From positions 1 to 42,532 of the forward strand of contig CAJQNZ010000044.1 of the NCBI GenBank assembly GCA_905479835.1: DNA of 42,532 nt, in the 5' to 3' direction. Positions 26,473 to 34,595 of the stretch are shown here, piece by piece. A model generated the notes under the pieces. The model was not told the DNA's origin, did no database searches, and was given only the letters and a program-made list of their open reading frames with translations. The position numbers were made by a program, and so were the translations under genes. Source of the DNA: an uncultured Flavobacteriaceae bacterium. GTDB taxonomy: Bacteria; Bacteroidota; Bacteroidia; Flavobacteriales; Flavobacteriaceae. Each line of letters starts with the position of its first letter. The first letter of the stretch is position 1.

Positions 26473-27519
26473 GTGAAGATACATGAAAAATATATAAAAC
26501 GTTGCATTGAATTGGCAAAAAAAGGATTGGGAGTTACTATGCCTAATCCGATGGTTGGTTGTGTAATTGTATCTAATGATGTTATAATAGGGGAAGGTTA
26601 TACTAGTGCTTATGGCGGGAATCATGCTGAAGTAAATGCTATAGAATCTGTAAAGAGGAAAGAATTACTTAAAGATGCTATATTATATGTGAGTCTTGAG
26701 CCTTGTTCGCATTTTGGGAAAACACCTCCTTGTGCAGATTTAATTATTAAGTATCGTATTCCTAAAGTTGTTATAGGTGTTATTGACGATAATAGTTTGG
26801 TTTCAGGTAAAGGAGTTAAGCGTTTACTTGAAAATGATTGTGACGTTACAGTGGGAGTTCTTGAAAAGGAATGCCGAGAAATAAATAAACGTTTTTTTAC
26901 TTTTCATAAAAATAAGCGCCCTTATATTGTTTTAAAATGGGCAGAAACTAAGGATGGTTTTATTGATGTTATACGTGATAATACATCTGATAGGAAGCCA
27001 AATTGGATATCAAACAAGTATTCTAGGCAATTGGTTCATAAATGGAGGAGTGAGGAGCAATCTATTTTGGTAGGAACAAATACCGTTATTGCGGACAATC
27101 CTCAATTGGATGTGCGCAAATGGACTGGTGAAAACCCTATACGATTGGTATTGGATAATTCTATGCGGATTCCTCATGATTATCATGTGTTTGACGGAAA
27201 AGTTAAGACAATTTTTTTTACAAGTTCTAAATCTTTATTTGAAGAAAAAGAAAACATACAAGTTGAATCAATCGATTATTCTAATAATGTTCCAGAACAG
27301 TTATGTAAACTATTGTATGATCATAATATTCAATCCGTTCTTATAGAAGGAGGAGCTCAAACATTGCAAAGTTTTATTAATGAAGGTTTGTGGGATGAAG
27401 CAAGAATATTTATAGGAGATGTAGCATTTAATAAGGGTATTTCTGCTCCAGAAATTAATGGAAAATTGGAGTATATGGAGAGTATAGAATGTGATATTTT
27501 GAAAATAATAAAGCCGTAG
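26473..27519 (+). CDS. ribD: Bifunctional riboflavin deaminase-reductase RibD
   Basis: Two consecutive steps of riboflavin synthesis: deamination of the diaminopyrimidine, then NADPH reduction of the ribosyl chain. The protein has 348 residues. The deaminase domain carries the zinc ligands His51 (HAEVNAIES) and Cys78 and Cys87 (EPCSHFGKTPPCAD), plus MPNPMVGCVIV. The reductase domain starts near 147 (RPYIVLKWAETKDGFI) and has VGTNTVIADNP, LVLDNS and ILIEGGAQTLQSFI-type motifs. The start is a GTG at 26473; no ATG lies in frame upstream and the N-terminus MKIHEKYIKRCIELA aligns with relatives. No other rib gene is adjacent. Confidence 0.95.
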   Translation: MKIHEKYIKRCIELAKKGLGVTMPNPMVGCVIVSNDVIIGEGYTSAYGGNHAEVNAIESVKRKELLKDAILYVSLEPCSHFGKTPPCADLIIKYRIPKVVIGVIDDNSLVSGKGVKRLLENDCDVTVGVLEKECREINKRFFTFHKNKRPYIVLKWAETKDGFIDVIRDNTSDRKPNWISNKYSRQLVHKWRSEEQSILVGTNTVIADNPQLDVRKWTGENPIRLVLDNSMRIPHDYHVFDGKVKTIFFTSSKSLFEEKENIQVESIDYSNNVPEQLCKLLYDHNIQSVLIEGGAQTLQSFINEGLWDEARIFIGDVAFNKGISAPEINGKLEYMESIECDILKIIKP

Positions 27520-27521
27520 GT

Positions 27522-28130
27522 TTGAGTATTATCGATACATATAATACAGTTGTTGATTCGCTGGAAGGCGAAGTGTTTAAAGATAGAGGGAGTAAGTTTA
27601 TAGGATATGTTTTTCCTGTTTCTAATGAAGATCAAGTAAAGTCTTGTATAGAAAAATTGAAATCTCAGCATCATAAAGCGCGTCATTGGTGTTATGCTTG
27701 GAGAATAGGGATGGAGCAAGACAAAATTAAATTTCGAGTTAATGACGATGGAGAGCCCAATAATAGTGCAGGTCAACCCATTTATGGTCAATTGTTATCA
27801 TTTGAAATTACAAATGCTCTAGTAGTAGTTGTTCGTTACTTTGGAGGAACTAAACTTGGAGTAGGAGGGCTGATAAATGCGTATAAATCATCAGCTAAAC
27901 TTGTGCTTGATGAGGTTTCAATTGTTAAAAAGACCATTAATATTACTTTTGAAATTACATTTGATTATGAGCATATGGATAAGGTAATGCGAATAATTAA
28001 AGAAAAAAAACTAAAAATACTTAGTCAGCAAATGGAGTTGAATTGTGTATTTCAGACATCAGTTAGAAAAAAAGAGGCAGAAAGAGTTAAAAAAGCATTT
28101 CAAGATTTACGTTGTTTAATGATCAAATAA
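27522..28130 (+). CDS. YigZ/IMPACT family protein
   Basis: The protein has 202 residues from a TTG at 27522, two bases after the ribD stop. No in-frame ATG lies near, and the N-terminus SIIDTYNTVVDSLEGEVFKDRGSKFIGYVFPV is the family start. The IMPACT signature is clear: HKARHWCYAWRIG, NDDGEPNNSAGQPIYGQL and VVVVRYFGGTKLGVGGLI. Family members in E. coli and yeast are linked to translation or stress signalling, but a biochemical role is not settled. The 3' end overlaps the convergent thioesterase by 15 bp. Confidence 0.92.
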   Translation: MSIIDTYNTVVDSLEGEVFKDRGSKFIGYVFPVSNEDQVKSCIEKLKSQHHKARHWCYAWRIGMEQDKIKFRVNDDGEPNNSAGQPIYGQLLSFEITNALVVVVRYFGGTKLGVGGLINAYKSSAKLVLDEVSIVKKTINITFEITFDYEHMDKVMRIIKEKKLKILSQQMELNCVFQTSVRKKEAERVKKAFQDLRCLMIK

Positions 28131-28526
28131 TGGGTTTATTTTTTTTTGCAAATATTCTGGACAACGAGTAGGTCTATTTTTTTTCATATCAAAAAAAACC
28201 AAACTGGTATAACCAGTTGTTAAAAGTTCATTTTCTTCATTAAAAATCTCAAAATTAAATTCAATTTTCACACCAGGTTTTTTTATTAAAGTAGTTTTTA
28301 GTTTAAGTAAGTCATCATACTTTGCTGGCTTTAAATAGTTTATATTTAAATTTAAAACTGGCAGCATAATTCCGCTATCTTCCATGTCTTTGTAAGACAC
28401 CCCAAAGTTGCGTAACCATTCTGCTCTTCCCATCTCGAAATACTGAGCATAATTGCCATAATAGACATAACTCATTTGATCAGTTTCTCCGTATCTTACA
28501 CGTATTTCTTGAAGATGTGTTAACAT
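28116..28526 (-). CDS. Acyl-CoA thioesterase (YbgC/4-hydroxybenzoyl-CoA thioesterase family)
   Basis: The protein has 136 residues, one hot-dog domain. The active-site segment is RYGETDQMSYVYYGNYAQYFEMGRAEWLRNFG, with the Asp of the family (usually D-x-x-G-x-V-x-x-x-x-Y) and Tyr residues; here the motif reads DQMSYVYYGNY, so the glycine is replaced by Ser. VYFGPVKYDD-like features appear as LKPAKYDDLLKLKTTL. It is a cytoplasmic acyl-CoA hydrolase; the natural acyl group is unknown. It lies divergent from dnaA. Confidence 0.9.
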   Translation of the reverse strand: MLTHLQEIRVRYGETDQMSYVYYGNYAQYFEMGRAEWLRNFGVSYKDMEDSGIMLPVLNLNINYLKPAKYDDLLKLKTTLIKKPGVKIEFNFEIFNEENELLTTGYTSLVFFDMKKNRPTRCPEYLQKKINPLFDH

Positions 28527-28608
28527 ATGTTATGAGTTGTAATTTTTTCGGAGTATACGCATAAAAAAATTAATAATCAATAGCTAAATAATTTTTTTAT
28601 ACTAAAAA

Positions 28609-28617
28609 TTATGCACA
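28609..28617 (+). promoter_or_regulatory. DnaA box upstream of dnaA
   Basis: TTATGCACA matches TTATNCACA, 80 bp before the dnaA start, and overlaps a -7-like element (CACTTTTG, 28616-28623). This suggests autoregulation by DnaA, as in many bacteria. Confidence 0.5.
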
Positions 28618-28696
28618 CTTTTGTAAGGCTAAAAAGAATACATGTTCTCATATCTTTTTGGTAACCTAATTAATCAAAAAACACCAACTATTAAGA

Positions 28697-30124
28697 ATGA
28701 CTAAAACTGCTGATTCAGTTTGGAATAAATGCTTGAGCTTTATTAAGGATAATATAAAACCACAAGCATATAAAACATGGTTTGAACCTATCAAGCCAAT
28801 TAAAACTTCTGAGAACTCTCTTACAATACAAGTGCCAAGTAAATTTTTTTATGAATGGCTAGAAGAACATTATATTAAATTATTGCGTGTTGCCTTGGTG
28901 AGAGAATTAGGTAAAGATGCTAAATTGATATACGATGTGAGAATGGAGAATACTTACAGTAGTAGTACACCTCATACAGTTAAAATACCAAGTTCAAATA
29001 GAAATCCAATAAACCCTCAAGGAATTACGGTTCCATTAGAAATTAATAAGCGTGAATTAAAAAATCCTTTTGTGATTCCAGGAATTCAAAAGGTTAAAAT
29101 AGAGTCTCAATTAAATCCAAATTATAATTTTGATAGTTTTATAGAAGGAGATTCTAACCGTCTTGCACGTTCAGCGAGTATGGCTGTTGCGAATAAGCCT
29201 GGAGGAACCTCTTTTAATCCATTAATGATATATGGTGGAGTAGGATTGGGAAAAACACATTTAGCGCACGCTATAGGAGTAGAGATTAAAGATAAATACC
29301 CTGATAAGACGGTATTGTATATTTCTTCTGAAAGATTTACACAACAATTTATAGATTCTATAAAGTCCAATACTAGAAATGATTTTATTCATTTTTATCA
29401 AATGATAGATGTCTTAATCATAGATGATGTGCAATTTTTATCCGGTAAAACAGGTACGCAAGATGTGTTTTTTCACATTTTTAATCATTTGCATCAGAAT
29501 GGAAGACAGGTAATCATTACTTCTGATAAAGCACCTGTTGATATGCAAGATATCGAACAGCGATTGTTGTCAAGATTTAAATGGGGATTGTCTGCTGAAT
29601 TGCAAGCTCCAGATTATGAAACTAGAATTTCTATTTTACAAAACAAACTTTTCAGAGATGGTGTAGATATGCCAGAAGAAATTATAGAGTATATAGCTAA
29701 ACATATTAAAACCAATGTTCGTGAGTTAGAAGGTGTTTTAGTTTCTATGATCGCTCAAGCTTCTTTTAATAGAAAAGAATTCACACTTTTATTGACCAAA
29801 CAGATTGTAGATAAATTTGTCAAAAACACTAAAAGAGAAGTATCAATTGATCAAATTCAAAAAGTGGTTTCTAGTTATTTTGATTTAGATGTCGCTACCT
29901 TACAATCAAAAACCAGAAAAAGACATATCGTTCAAGCAAGACAATTGGCTATGTTTTTTGCAAAGAAAATGACCAAGGCCTCACTTGCAAGTATAGGTTC
30001 TCAAATAGGAAAACGTGATCATGCAACAGTATTGCATGCTTGTAAGACTGTGGATAACTTAACAGAGACCGATAAACAGTTCCGTAAATATGTTGAGGAT
30101 TTAACGAAGAAACTCACCTATTAA
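28697..30124 (+). CDS. dnaA: Chromosomal replication initiator protein DnaA
   Basis: Binds DnaA boxes at the origin and opens it in its ATP form. The protein has 475 residues with the four standard domains: an N-terminal DnaB/DnaA interaction domain (WNKCLSFIKDNIKPQAYKTWF), a linker (about 85-140), the AAA+ domain with Walker A GGVGLGKT (180-187) and Walker B VLIIDDVQFL, the sensor 2 region, and the C-terminal DNA-binding helix-turn-helix with IGKRDHATVLHACKTV. The domain IV signature is intact. A DnaA box lies upstream. The phosphatase and methyltransferase genes follow on the same strand. Confidence 0.98.
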   Translation: MTKTADSVWNKCLSFIKDNIKPQAYKTWFEPIKPIKTSENSLTIQVPSKFFYEWLEEHYIKLLRVALVRELGKDAKLIYDVRMENTYSSSTPHTVKIPSSNRNPINPQGITVPLEINKRELKNPFVIPGIQKVKIESQLNPNYNFDSFIEGDSNRLARSASMAVANKPGGTSFNPLMIYGGVGLGKTHLAHAIGVEIKDKYPDKTVLYISSERFTQQFIDSIKSNTRNDFIHFYQMIDVLIIDDVQFLSGKTGTQDVFFHIFNHLHQNGRQVIITSDKAPVDMQDIEQRLLSRFKWGLSAELQAPDYETRISILQNKLFRDGVDMPEEIIEYIAKHIKTNVRELEGVLVSMIAQASFNRKEFTLLLTKQIVDKFVKNTKREVSIDQIQKVVSSYFDLDVATLQSKTRKRHIVQARQLAMFFAKKMTKASLASIGSQIGKRDHATVLHACKTVDNLTETDKQFRKYVEDLTKKLTY

Positions 30125-30135
30125 ATTTTCTTGTT

Positions 30136-30588
30136 ATGACTAGAGTATTGATGGTATGCCTCGGAAATATATGTAGGTCACCATTGGCTGAAGGTATTTT
30201 AAAAGCGAAGACTTTTTTAAAAGGTGTAATTGTAGATTCTGCTGGAACTTCAAGTTATCATATTGGAAATCCACCAGATAAGAGATCGGTTGAAATTGCT
30301 AAAAAGAACAATATTGATATTACCGAGCAGAGAGGTAGAAAATTTATAGTTTCAGATTTTGATAATTTTGACATTATATATGCGATGGATTCCTCCAATT
30401 ATCGCAATATATTAAGTTTAGCTAGAAATGAAAATGACAAGCAGAAAGTTAGAATTATTTTAAACGAATTATTCCCAAATGAAAATTTAGATGTTCCAGA
30501 TCCATATAATGGAGGCGAACATGGTTTTAAAGTGGTATATGATATGTTAAATGAAGCATGTGATGAAATTGTCAAAAAAATCATTTAA
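30136..30588 (+). CDS. Low-molecular-weight protein-tyrosine-phosphatase
   Basis: The protein has 150 residues, standard length. The P-loop CLGNICRSP puts the nucleophile at Cys8 and the phosphate-binding Arg at 14; the general acid Asp122 sits in VPDPYNGG. VDSAGTSSYHIGNPPDKRS is another hallmark. Cytoplasmic, removing phosphate from tyrosine or from small molecules such as phosphoarginine in some members. It lies 11 bp after dnaA and one base before the methyltransferase start, so dnaA, this gene and the next probably form one transcript. Confidence 0.95.
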   Translation: MTRVLMVCLGNICRSPLAEGILKAKTFLKGVIVDSAGTSSYHIGNPPDKRSVEIAKKNNIDITEQRGRKFIVSDFDNFDIIYAMDSSNYRNILSLARNENDKQKVRIILNELFPNENLDVPDPYNGGEHGFKVVYDMLNEACDEIVKKII

Positions 30589-31301
30589 TGTCTCAACAAG
30601 GAAAATTATATTTAATACCAACTACTTTAGGAGATAATGAACCTCTTGAGGTACTGCCATTATCAGTTAAAAAAGTTGTAGAACAATTAGACCATTTTAT
30701 TGTTGAAAATGAGAAAACAGCAAGAAGGTTTATTAAAAAAATTACTCCAAAAAAATCACAACCTTCACTTGTTTTAATGCCTATTGATAAATATGCAGAT
30801 GCTCTAGAAGTGAGTAAGTATCTTAATGTATGTGATCAAGGAATTTCTGTAGGGTTATTGTCTGAAGCAGGAGTTCCAGCAATAGCAGATCCAGGTGCAG
30901 AAGTCGTAAAACTTGCACACTTAAAGAACATTCCAGTTGTCCCATTAGTAGGGCCATCTTCTATTGTTCTAGCAATGATGGCTTCAGGAATGAATGGTCA
31001 GAGTTTTGCTTTTAATGGATATCTTCCTATTGATAAGGCAGAAAGAAAAAAAACTATAAAACAATTAGAAAAATTATCTTTTGATAAAAATCAATCTCAA
31101 ATATTCATTGAAACACCTTACAGAAATGAGAAGATGATGATTGATTTAAAATCAACATTATCGAATGGTACGAGTCTTTCAATAGCATGTGATATAACCT
31201 TACCAACAGAATACATTAAAACATTACCTATAGAAAAGTGGGGGAAAGAAAATCCGGACTTACATAAAAGACCTACAATTTTTATTATTCATAGGACATA
31301 A
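30588..31301 (+). CDS. SAM-dependent methyltransferase of the tetrapyrrole-methylase/RsmI superfamily
   Basis: The protein has 237 residues. It starts with GKLYLIPTTLGD, the first strand of the tetrapyrrole methylase fold, and has SVGLLSEAGVPAIADPGAEVV, PLVGPSSIVLAMMASGMNGQSFAFNGYLP and IFIETPYRNEKMM, all typical of RsmI-like 16S rRNA methylases. It is shorter than full RsmI (about 280) and lacks the RsmI C-terminal extension, as do the short Bacteroidota paralogues. The target is not known from sequence. Its ATG shares one base with the stop of the phosphatase gene. Confidence 0.88.
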   Translation: MSQQGKLYLIPTTLGDNEPLEVLPLSVKKVVEQLDHFIVENEKTARRFIKKITPKKSQPSLVLMPIDKYADALEVSKYLNVCDQGISVGLLSEAGVPAIADPGAEVVKLAHLKNIPVVPLVGPSSIVLAMMASGMNGQSFAFNGYLPIDKAERKKTIKQLEKLSFDKNQSQIFIETPYRNEKMMIDLKSTLSNGTSLSIACDITLPTEYIKTLPIEKWGKENPDLHKRPTIFIIHRT

Positions 31302-31345
31302 TAATACTTTAAAGTGAGGGTTTTAATAATTTCTTTAGTAAGAAT

Positions 31346-31969
31346 TTAAATTAAAGGATTTTTATCAGCTTCAATTGATGACACATCAAATCCAGAAAAT
31401 TTTTTCATATAATATCTTATCGAAGTTCCATTCGCATCACTAAAATTAGTATCACCACTACTTCTTAAAAATTTCTTTACATTTCCAGCTCCACCAAGAT
31501 GAGCAGCAGCCAATATGCCTGATTCAGTAATTAAAACTCCATTTATTTTATTACCCACACTTCTGCGAATATCTTTTCTTAAAATATATTTATTCAATGA
31601 ACATAATGCCTTAAAAGCTCTCTCTTGTTGCTCAGGATTATTCAAAAAATTTTCTGTATTGTAAACCTTTAATCTCCTTAAAGTTGATTTTCCAAATTGA
31701 TATTTCCCTAAATAACCAAGACGATTAACTATGTCATATCTATTTCTTGATTCTTTAAAGCCAAGAGCTTCTTTAAATCCTACATATGAATTTCCAGTAA
31801 AGGGAACCATGATGTCGTTTCGCATTTCAGTGACTGAAGGAACAGTAACCACTTCTACTGAACGGAAACAGTTTTGGTTATCTGCTTTTTTGCTTTTAGT
31901 TGATCCTGAAAAAACAGGTGTAGAAACAATAATTATTACTAATCCAACTATTAAAAATACTTTTTTCAT
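31346..31969 (-). CDS. Exported lysozyme-like (lytic transglycosylase-type) protein
   Basis: The protein has 207 residues with an N-terminal signal peptide (VFLIVGLVIIIVSTPVFSGS, cleavage near residue 20-22). The domain shows FKEALGFKESRNRYDIVNRLGYLGKYQFGKSTLRRL, where the Glu in KES is in the position of the catalytic Glu of lysozyme-like transglycosylases and YLGKYQFG matches the GxxQ-type second motif. Next come GILAAAHLGGAGNVKKFL and a helix (SIRYYMKKF). So it likely cuts or binds peptidoglycan in the periplasm. It is monocistronic, with a perfect consensus promoter. Confidence 0.75.
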   Translation of the reverse strand: MKKVFLIVGLVIIIVSTPVFSGSTKSKKADNQNCFRSVEVVTVPSVTEMRNDIMVPFTGNSYVGFKEALGFKESRNRYDIVNRLGYLGKYQFGKSTLRRLKVYNTENFLNNPEQQERAFKALCSLNKYILRKDIRRSVGNKINGVLITESGILAAAHLGGAGNVKKFLRSSGDTNFSDANGTSIRYYMKKFSGFDVSSIEADKNPLI

Positions 31970-32025
31970 ACGTAATGGTTTTTTATTATAATTCTATAAT
32001 GTGAACCTTCTCATATTTCAGCATG

Positions 32026-32055
32026 CAAAATTAGACACTAATATTTATCTGACAA
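32026..32055 (-). promoter_or_regulatory. Promoter of the lysozyme-like gene
   Basis: On the minus strand TTG (32055-32053), an exact 19-nt spacer and TAATTTTG (32033-32026) match the Bacteroidota consensus fully. The start codon is 57 bp downstream. Confidence 0.75.
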
Positions 32056-32103
32056 TAAAAATTTCATTTATTAATTTATTTTTGATATAAATATAAATAA
32101 CGT

Positions 32104-32133
32104 ATAAAAATACTGATAATTGTGTATTTTTAT
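32104..32133. repeat. Inverted repeat, 10-bp arms
   Basis: ATAAAAATAC (32104-32113) and GTATTTTTAT (32124-32133), perfect, with a 10-nt loop. Confidence 0.5.
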
Positions 32134-32151
32134 GATCATCTTGATATATAA

Positions 32152-32220
32152 TATACTTAATATTGATATTTTAATTTAATTATACATAATCACAGTATAA
32201 ATATCAGTCTATTAAGTATA
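32152..32220. repeat. Inverted repeat, 11-bp plus 7-bp arms
   Basis: TATACTTAATA (32152-32162) pairs with TATTAAGTATA (32210-32220); inside, GATATTT (32165-32171) pairs with AAATATC (32199-32205). Confidence 0.45.
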
Positions 32221-32333
32221 TACTATTTCCTGATTTATAATGTAATAGATTGTTTTCTTTAATTTGTTTTATGTTGTAGAAATATAAATCAATACTGTAG
32301 AAAAGTCAATACTTTATAAAGTCTTTCTTTTTT

Positions 32334-32374
32334 AAATCTGTTTCTATAAATAGAATTATTTTATAAACAGATTT
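32334..32374. repeat. Inverted repeat, 15-bp arms with a bulge
   Basis: AAATCTGTT (32334-32342) and TATAAA (32345-32350) pair with TTTATA (32360-32365) and AACAGATTT (32366-32374), giving 15 pairs with a 2-nt bulge. No T run follows on either strand, so a terminator is unlikely. Confidence 0.6.
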
Positions 32375-32380
32375 AATTAT

Positions 32381-32408
32381 TGTAAAAATCTTCAAAACAA
32401 TTTTTACA
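32381..32408. repeat. Inverted repeat, 9-bp arms, overlapping a DnaA-like box
   Basis: TGTAAAAAT (32381-32389) and ATTTTTACA (32400-32408), perfect with a 10-nt loop. The right arm continues to TTTTACACA, a TTWTNCACA match. Confidence 0.45.
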
Positions 32409-32500
32409 CAGGGTTTAAGTATATTTTTAATTTTTTTGAAAGGAGTTGTGTTTTGTATTAGAATCTTAGATAAGATACAATTGTATTTATTAGTAATCGA

Positions 32501-32809
32501 TTAACACAATGCGATTGAAGAACCTTGCTTATTGTCAGAACTATTTAAGAAATTTATGATGTTCTTTACTTTAGATCTTCTAGAAGTTGATTTAAAAGTT
32601 TTATGTTTAACAATAATACTAACTTTAGTATATTCAATAGATTTAAGGGCTTCAAAATTGATTTTAAAGTCTTGATTAACACTTATCTTATTTTCAATAC
32701 TCAAAGTTGATGTTTCATTAATAAAGATTTCTTTTTTCTCATTTTGAGCGAATCCAGAAATATATGCCAATAAAATTAATAAGATTGTTGTTAAAGTTGC
32801 TTTTTTCAT
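32501..32809 (-). CDS. Small exported protein of unknown function
   Basis: From the ATG at 32809 the protein has 102 residues and starts with a clear Sec signal peptide (MKKATLTTILLILLAYISGFAQ, cleavage near residue 21). The frame is open upstream to 32905, but that would bury the signal. The mature part is about 80 residues, basic, with alternating strands (FINETSTLSIENKISVNQDF, EYTKVSIIVKHKTFKSTSRRS) and ends in Cys. I do not recognise a family. It is flanked by the AT-rich gap downstream and by mltG upstream on the same strand (234 bp away), so it is probably transcribed on its own. Confidence 0.65.
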   Translation of the reverse strand: MKKATLTTILLILLAYISGFAQNEKKEIFINETSTLSIENKISVNQDFKINFEALKSIEYTKVSIIVKHKTFKSTSRRSKVKNIINFLNSSDNKQGSSIALC

Positions 32810-33043
32810 TTCAAATACTAATGTTAATTTGTTTTCTGAAATTGAGCCCTTAATTTGATAAATTGTTAAATGATATGAGGGGACAAATTTCAAGCGAATA
32901 TACAACCAATAATCAATTACTTTTTTATCAAATAAACAACTGTAAGAAAAAAAACAACAAATGGCATGTTTTTAGCAACGAATTGCAAAGCAGTTACTGA
33001 AATAAATTAACATCCACATTATCAATAATTTAACGTATTTTAT

Positions 33044-34078
33044 TTATCTATTTACACCTTGTTTGTTAAGCCATTGTTGGTATTTTGCTGCATTTCTATT
33101 ATGCTGACTAAGTGACTTCGCAAAAGCATGCTTACCTATATCTTCAATATTTGCACACATATAAAAATAATCGTGCTTCTCAGGTTTTAATACAGCATCG
33201 ATAGAAGATATATCAGGCATACTTATAGGTCCTGGAGGTATGCCAATATTTCTATAAGTATTATACGCTGAATTAATTTTTAAGTCTTTAAGCAATACTC
33301 TTTTAATAATTGCATCTTGACCTAATTGTTGCTTTAAAATAAATATAATTGTAGGATCGGCTTGTAATGGCCATTTGTTATGATATCTATTTAAATAGAG
33401 TCCTGCAACTCTTGGTCTTTCCGATACAGTTGCTGTTTCCTTTTGAACTATAGAAGCTAAAGTTATTACTTGATTAATAGTAAGACCTTGTTTTTTAGCT
33501 AAATTCTTTCTTGAAGAATTCCAAAACGTATGATAAGCTTGCAACATCTTATGTCTAAATTTTTCGGGAGTTGTATTCCAGTAAAACTCATAGCTATTAG
33601 GAATATACATTCCCAATGCTGTTTCTTTAGTGAAGTTGTTCTCTTTTAAAAATTGTCTATTTTTAAGTACTTTCAAAATTGTAATAGAATCAGGTTCAAT
33701 CTGTTCTGATATTCTACCAGCCAATTTTTCAATAGTTTCTTGATTGTTGAAAGACAATTTTATAGGCGTTTGCTTTCCACTTCTGAGTAAGTTTACAAGC
33801 TCATTATTGTTCATTCCTCCTTTAATTATATATCTTCCTGCTTTAATTGTATTTGGATAATTTTTCTTTTCAGCTACCCATTTAAATGATTTTTTATTTT
33901 TTAATAATGGAGAAATTTTTTCCATAACTGAATTGAAATCACTCTTTGAAGAAATATAGAATTCTGAATCTGAGTATGTATTGGAAGTATAAATTTTAGT
34001 ATAAAAATTAAACACGATTATTCCACCTACAATGAGAAGTGTAGTAAAAATTAGTAGAAAAAGTCTTTTTTTATTCAT
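33044..34078 (-). CDS. mltG: Endolytic murein transglycosylase MltG
   Basis: Cuts nascent glycan strands at the membrane and helps set peptidoglycan chain length. The protein has 344 residues with one N-terminal membrane helix (about 5-26), a LysM-like region and the YceG domain. The catalytic Glu is Glu214 in ASIVQKETATVSERPRVAGLYLNR. Other hallmarks are LQADPTIIFIL, INSAYNTYRNIGIPPGPISMPD and the end YFYMCANIEDIGKHAFAKSL. It overlaps the upstream GNAT gene by 8 bp; order dapF, GNAT, mltG suggests a shared transcript. Confidence 0.96.
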   Translation of the reverse strand: MNKKRLFLLIFTTLLIVGGIIVFNFYTKIYTSNTYSDSEFYISSKSDFNSVMEKISPLLKNKKSFKWVAEKKNYPNTIKAGRYIIKGGMNNNELVNLLRSGKQTPIKLSFNNQETIEKLAGRISEQIEPDSITILKVLKNRQFLKENNFTKETALGMYIPNSYEFYWNTTPEKFRHKMLQAYHTFWNSSRKNLAKKQGLTINQVITLASIVQKETATVSERPRVAGLYLNRYHNKWPLQADPTIIFILKQQLGQDAIIKRVLLKDLKINSAYNTYRNIGIPPGPISMPDISSIDAVLKPEKHDYFYMCANIEDIGKHAFAKSLSQHNRNAAKYQQWLNKQGVNR

Positions 34079-34595
34079 GGATTAATTGATATAATAATTC
34101 GTTTTTATAATTTCCATTTATATAAGTCCAATCTTTTTTCACTCCAACTTTTTTAAAATTTGATTTTTCAAATAACGCAATACTCTTAACATTATCTTCG
34201 GAAATATTAGCATATAATTGATGAAAATCCAGTCGTGTAAACGCGAAACTTACCATTTGCTTTAATGCTTCAGTAGCGAAGCCTTTGTTTTCATAATCTG
34301 GATGAATCAATATGCCTATTCCTGCTCTACGATGTTTGGGTTCGAAATCGAACAAGTCAATTAATCCGATAGAAATATTGTTTTTGCTTTCGGTAATTAA
34401 TAGACGGAGTTGTTTAGCTTCATATATATCTTGTTGAGCATTTTCAAGATATTGTTTCAGGAGAAATTTGGAAAAAGGTTTCTGGGTATTACTTACCGTC
34501 CAATTTATTTCATCATTTTCAATCTGATAAAGGAAAGTAAGATCTGTTGGCTCGAGAGCTCTTAATATGATATGTTCTCCTTTAAGTGTTGTCAT
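34071..34595 (-). CDS. GNAT family N-acetyltransferase (RimJ/RimL-like)
   Basis: The protein has 174 residues. The layout LRALEPTDLTFLYQIENDEINW, then IGLIDLFDFEPKHRRAGIGILIHPDYENKGFATEALKQMVSFAF and LDFHQLYANISEDNVKSIALFEKSNFKKVGV matches the RimJ/RimL acetyltransferase group, with the acetyl-CoA loop at about 100-110. It sits between dapF (one-base overlap) and mltG (8-bp overlap), so its expression is tied to peptidoglycan genes. The substrate is unknown; ribosomal, antibiotic or amino-acid targets are all possible. Confidence 0.9.
   Translation of the reverse strand: MTTLKGEHIILRALEPTDLTFLYQIENDEINWTVSNTQKPFSKFLLKQYLENAQQDIYEAKQLRLLITESKNNISIGLIDLFDFEPKHRRAGIGILIHPDYENKGFATEALKQMVSFAFTRLDFHQLYANISEDNVKSIALFEKSNFKKVGVKKDWTYINGNYKNELLYQLIHE

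Larger units (their letters stand above)
31970..32500. other. AT-rich, dyad-rich non-coding interval
   Basis: This 531-bp gap has no convincing ORF. It holds the promoter of the lysozyme-like gene and four inverted repeats: 32104-32133, 32152-32220, 32334-32374 and 32381-32408. A DnaA-box-like TTTTACACA lies at 32402-32410. Confidence 0.6.

Noticed and set aside
31970-32500. Calling this gap the replication origin
   Set aside because: Only one DnaA-like box is convincing and oriC is not always near dnaA in Bacteroidota. Whole-genome skew is needed.
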